Shown here in pieces: positions 7,245-8,436 of a stretch of DNA of 8,436 nt (position 1 is the stretch's first letter; each line of letters begins with the position of its first letter). The stretch comes from an uncultured Opitutia bacterium. Lineage in GTDB: Bacteria; Verrucomicrobiota; Verrucomicrobiia; Opitutales; JABJCN01. Location of the stretch: NCBI GenBank assembly GCA_913046175.1, contig CAJWSN010000055.1:1-8436 (forward strand), written 5' to 3'. The notes under the pieces are model-generated. The model was not told the origin of the DNA. It did no database searches and saw nothing but the letters and a program-made list of their open reading frames with translations. A program made the position numbers and the translations under genes.

Positions 7245-8186
7245 TTAGCGTGACCTTCGTGCGTTGATCAGGTCCCCGAGAAGGCCCAGTCCAAGAAAAA
7301 TGACACCGGTGGAGAACAGGGCGGTGGCGGCCACGTCTGGCACTTCGTGCAGGTAAATGCGGCCGAGAACACCGATGACAACGGCTGAAAACATGAGTGC
7401 CAATGACATGGACCCCAGAATTTGCAGGGGGCGAAAATACATTACGGTACGCAAAACAAGGGAGAAGAAACGCAAGGTGTCTCGCACGGGCTTGATTGAG
7501 CTTTTGCCAACCCGGCGGGCGTAGTCGATTGGAATATATTTTACGCGCATACGGTTCACGTGCATGGCCAGTGTGATCGTACTGGTGAAACTGAAGGCAT
7601 CCGGTAACATGAACCAGAATTGGTGGACATGTCGCGTCCACATTGCACGAAGTCCTGAATTGATGTCCTTAATATCTGCACCTGTCATCAGGCGTGCATA
7701 TTTCAGCAGGGCCCACTTGGCCGGTCGGCGGAGGAGGGGGATATGTACATTCTTGCCAGTACGTGCGCCCACCACCATGTCGCATACGTCGAGCCCCCGG
7801 GCGATTTCCGGTATGCGTTCATTGGGGTAGGTTCCATCGGCATCCGTAATAACGATCCTGTCAAATTTTGCCTGGGAGATGCCACGTTTTAGTGAAGCAC
7901 CGTACCCACAGTTCAAGCCATTGTCGACCACCCGCAAGCGGGGATGCTTTTTTTCCAGTTCCCGCAGTTTCTCGAGGGTGCGGTCATGACTTCCATCATT
8001 AACGAAGATCATCTCTGCCTCGAAGGGGGATTCTGATTTGTCCACTTGGGCTTCGGCTCCCTGTATGAAACAGTTAACAGCTCCCGCCAACGGGTTATCG
8101 GCTGCAACCGTCAAAGTAAGTTTTGGTTGATCACCTGTCGCCATGAAGCTGGATGGAGATTCGCTTGCTACCATTGGATGATGCAT
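7245..8186 (-). CDS. GT2 glycosyltransferase, polyprenyl-phosphate mannosyl/glucosyltransferase-like (DPM1/GtrB type)
   Basis: 313 residues from ATG 8186; ATG at 8174 or 8144 are alternatives and none has a clear ribosome-binding site. Motifs: IFVNDGSHDRT (60-70), NCGYGASLKRGI (92-103), IVITDADGTYPNE (111-123, DXD), DINSGLRAMW (174-183) and DAFSFTSTITLAM (196-208). PIDYARRVGKSSIKP (219-233) and FFSLVLRTVMYFRPLQILG (240-258) follow. This order is characteristic of dolichol/undecaprenyl-phosphate glycosyltransferases. Two C-terminal helices (about 256-278 and 284-305) anchor it in the inner membrane. Predicted reaction: NDP-sugar plus polyprenyl phosphate gives polyprenyl-P-sugar, a donor for transfer outside the cytoplasm. 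The first strand is odd: LTLTVAADNP stands where relatives have 'IP.YNE'. This is the first gene of the operon, and its 5' end lies at the junction with the truncated right-hand gene. Confidence 0.88.
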   Translation of the reverse strand: MHHPMVASESPSSFMATGDQPKLTLTVAADNPLAGAVNCFIQGAEAQVDKSESPFEAEMIFVNDGSHDRTLEKLRELEKKHPRLRVVDNGLNCGYGASLKRGISQAKFDRIVITDADGTYPNERIPEIARGLDVCDMVVGARTGKNVHIPLLRRPAKWALLKYARLMTGADIKDINSGLRAMWTRHVHQFWFMLPDAFSFTSTITLAMHVNRMRVKYIPIDYARRVGKSSIKPVRDTLRFFSLVLRTVMYFRPLQILGSMSLALMFSAVVIGVLGRIYLHEVPDVAATALFSTGVIFLGLGLLGDLINARRSR

Positions 8187-8297
8187 GTTTGCTTTCGACT
8201 TGAACTTGTCAAATGCGGCATAAACGAAAAGCAGGCGCAGGATATCATTACTGCGATTTATAAGGGCGATATCCCGAACGTATCAATCACATATTAA
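8178..8297 (+). pseudogene. C-terminal remnant of an unidentified gene upstream of gapR
   Basis: The plus-strand frame ending in TAA at 8295-8297 reads LVKCGINEKQAQDIITAIYK followed by GDIPNVSITY. It looks like real protein: amphipathic, rich in Glu, Gln and Lys, with a helix 'GINEKQAQDIITAI' reminiscent of the 'G..EKQAEA' pattern of small coiled-coil DUF1640-type proteins. I do not recognise the family with confidence. Its stop overlaps the AAGGAAG ribosome-binding site of the gapR gene, as expected for two co-transcribed neighbours. Further upstream the frame enters the antisense of the glycosyltransferase gene and loses protein-like character, so the original 5' part appears to be gone; the likely junction is around 8186-8200. 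An ATG at 8178 or 8181 would allow a 39- or 38-residue peptide, so a genuine small gene cannot be excluded. Confidence 0.5.
8257..8286 (-). promoter_or_regulatory. Candidate sigma70-type promoter for the glycan operon
   Basis: On the minus strand TTGATA (8286-8281) and TATAAA (8262-8257) are separated by 18 bases; each differs by one base from the consensus hexamers. Transcription would begin near 8250, about 65 bases before the first ATG (8186) or 106 before the ATG at 8144. It is the best promoter-like pair seen upstream of the operon. It lies inside the tail of the right-hand remnant frame, so it may be a chance match in A/T-rich codons, and alphaproteobacterial promoters often deviate from this consensus. 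Confidence 0.3.
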
Positions 8298-8302
8298 GGA
8301 AG
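8296..8302 (+). promoter_or_regulatory. Ribosome-binding site of gapR-like gene
   Basis: AAGGAAG ends 6 bases before the ATG at 8309. It is the strongest Shine-Dalgarno sequence in the window and fixes the gapR start. It shares bases with the stop codon (8295-8297) of the upstream remnant frame, indicating that the two genes were once translationally linked. Confidence 0.8.
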
Positions 8303-8308
8303 AAAACA

Positions 8309-8436
8309 ATGACACAACCCCAACCAACCACAACAGTCACAGGCGAACGCCTTAAAAGCTTTATTGAGCGTGTAGAGCGCTTGGAAGAAGAAAAGAAAGC
8401 CTTAGCCGAAGATATCAAGGAAGTTTACGGCGAGGC
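8309..8436 (+). CDS. gapR: GapR / DUF2312 (UPF0335) nucleoid-associated DNA-binding protein, 5' part only
   Basis: The first 42 codons are visible; the gene runs off the right edge. After a Thr/Pro/Gln-rich lead (MTQPQPTTTVTG) comes RLKSFIERVERLEEEKKALA (residues 14-33), then EDIKEVYGEA. This matches the N-terminal coiled coil of the DUF2312 family (Caulobacter GapR: 'LKSIIERVERLE.EK....IKEVYAEAKGNGFD'). The family is about 80-90 residues long, so about half is missing here. GapR forms tetramers that clamp overtwisted DNA ahead of replication and transcription. It is nearly universal in Alphaproteobacteria and extra copies occur in their phages and plasmids. The upstream neighbour and the nearby integrase fragment raise the possibility of a mobile-element copy, but this is not decidable from half a gene. 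G+C of 8301-8436 is about 46% by hand count. Confidence 0.92.
   Translation, partial: MTQPQPTTTVTGERLKSFIERVERLEEEKKALAEDIKEVYGE

Larger units (their letters stand above)
178..8186 (-). other. Eight-gene glycan assembly and methylation operon
   Basis: All eight genes lie on one strand. Seven of them (from the flippase-like gene at about 7197 to 178) join through 1- or 4-base stop/start overlaps: TGATG at 6250, ATGA at 5360, GTGA at 4566, ATGA at 3358, TGATG at 2477 and ATGA at 1356. The content is GT2, flippase-like, GT2, FkbM, GT4-like, FkbM, GT9, GT4-like. There is no polymerase, Wzx, ABC exporter, ligase or sugar-nucleotide synthesis gene, so the block appears to decorate a glycan or build a short oligosaccharide on a carrier supplied by the host. 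One upstream promoter would suffice; no internal one is evident. Confidence 0.75.

Noticed and set aside
7198..7641. 148-codon upstream extension of the flippase-like reading frame
   Set aside because: It overlaps the first glycosyltransferase gene in another frame and shows no membrane or domain character; the conserved protein begins near 7230-7158.
156..8187. Weak direct similarity at both junctions (CCATTGATGACTATG at 156-170 and CCATTGGATGATGCATG at 8171-8187)
   Set aside because: Only six identical bases in a row, with two gaps needed to extend the match; expected by chance and not adequate evidence for a target-site duplication or att repeat.

Overview
The window holds a compact, single-strand block of eight surface-glycan genes (minus strand, 8186 down to 178). 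It is wedged between two genes that have both lost their 5' ends. On the right edge, on the plus strand, lies the first part of a GapR/DUF2312 gene, a nucleoid-protein family typical of Alphaproteobacteria and some of their phages. On the left edge, on the minus strand, is the middle of a tyrosine recombinase (phage-type integrase). The host is therefore most likely an alphaproteobacterium, and the locus looks like a mobile or prophage-like site. That second point is inference: no capsid, tail or replication gene is visible.

Layout, in the direction of transcription of the cluster (right to left): (1) a polyprenyl-phosphate-type GT2 glycosyltransferase with two C-terminal membrane helices; (2) a multi-membrane flippase-like/UPF0104 (LPG-synthase TM domain) protein; (3) a second GT2 glycosyltransferase; (4) an FkbM methyltransferase; (5) a GT4-like glycosyltransferase; (6) a second FkbM methyltransferase; (7) a GT9 heptosyltransferase-like enzyme; (8) another GT-B/GT4-like glycosyltransferase. 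From gene 2 onward every junction is a 1- or 4-base stop/start overlap (ATGA, GTGA or TGATG), so the block is almost certainly one operon with translational coupling. Clear Shine-Dalgarno sequences are rare inside it.

Together the genes would build a short, probably O-methylated oligosaccharide on a lipid carrier or on an existing surface glycan. There is no Wzy polymerase, Wzx flippase, ABC exporter, ligase or sugar-nucleotide synthesis gene. The block therefore looks like a decoration or accessory module that depends on functions encoded elsewhere.

Flanks: the integrase reading frame begins right at the stop codon of the last glycosyltransferase and has no start codon. On the right, a plus-strand reading frame ending at 8297 looks like the C-terminal tail of a gene that once sat directly upstream of gapR (its stop codon overlaps the gapR ribosome-binding site). 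Its 5' part is missing where the first glycosyltransferase begins. The simplest reading is that the cluster replaced the region between two formerly divergent genes; a metagenomic mis-join cannot be excluded from sequence alone. No tRNA, rRNA, CRISPR array, IS element or convincing terminator was found. There is no stretch over 300 bases without a gene; the only non-coding gap is the remnant region 8187-8308.
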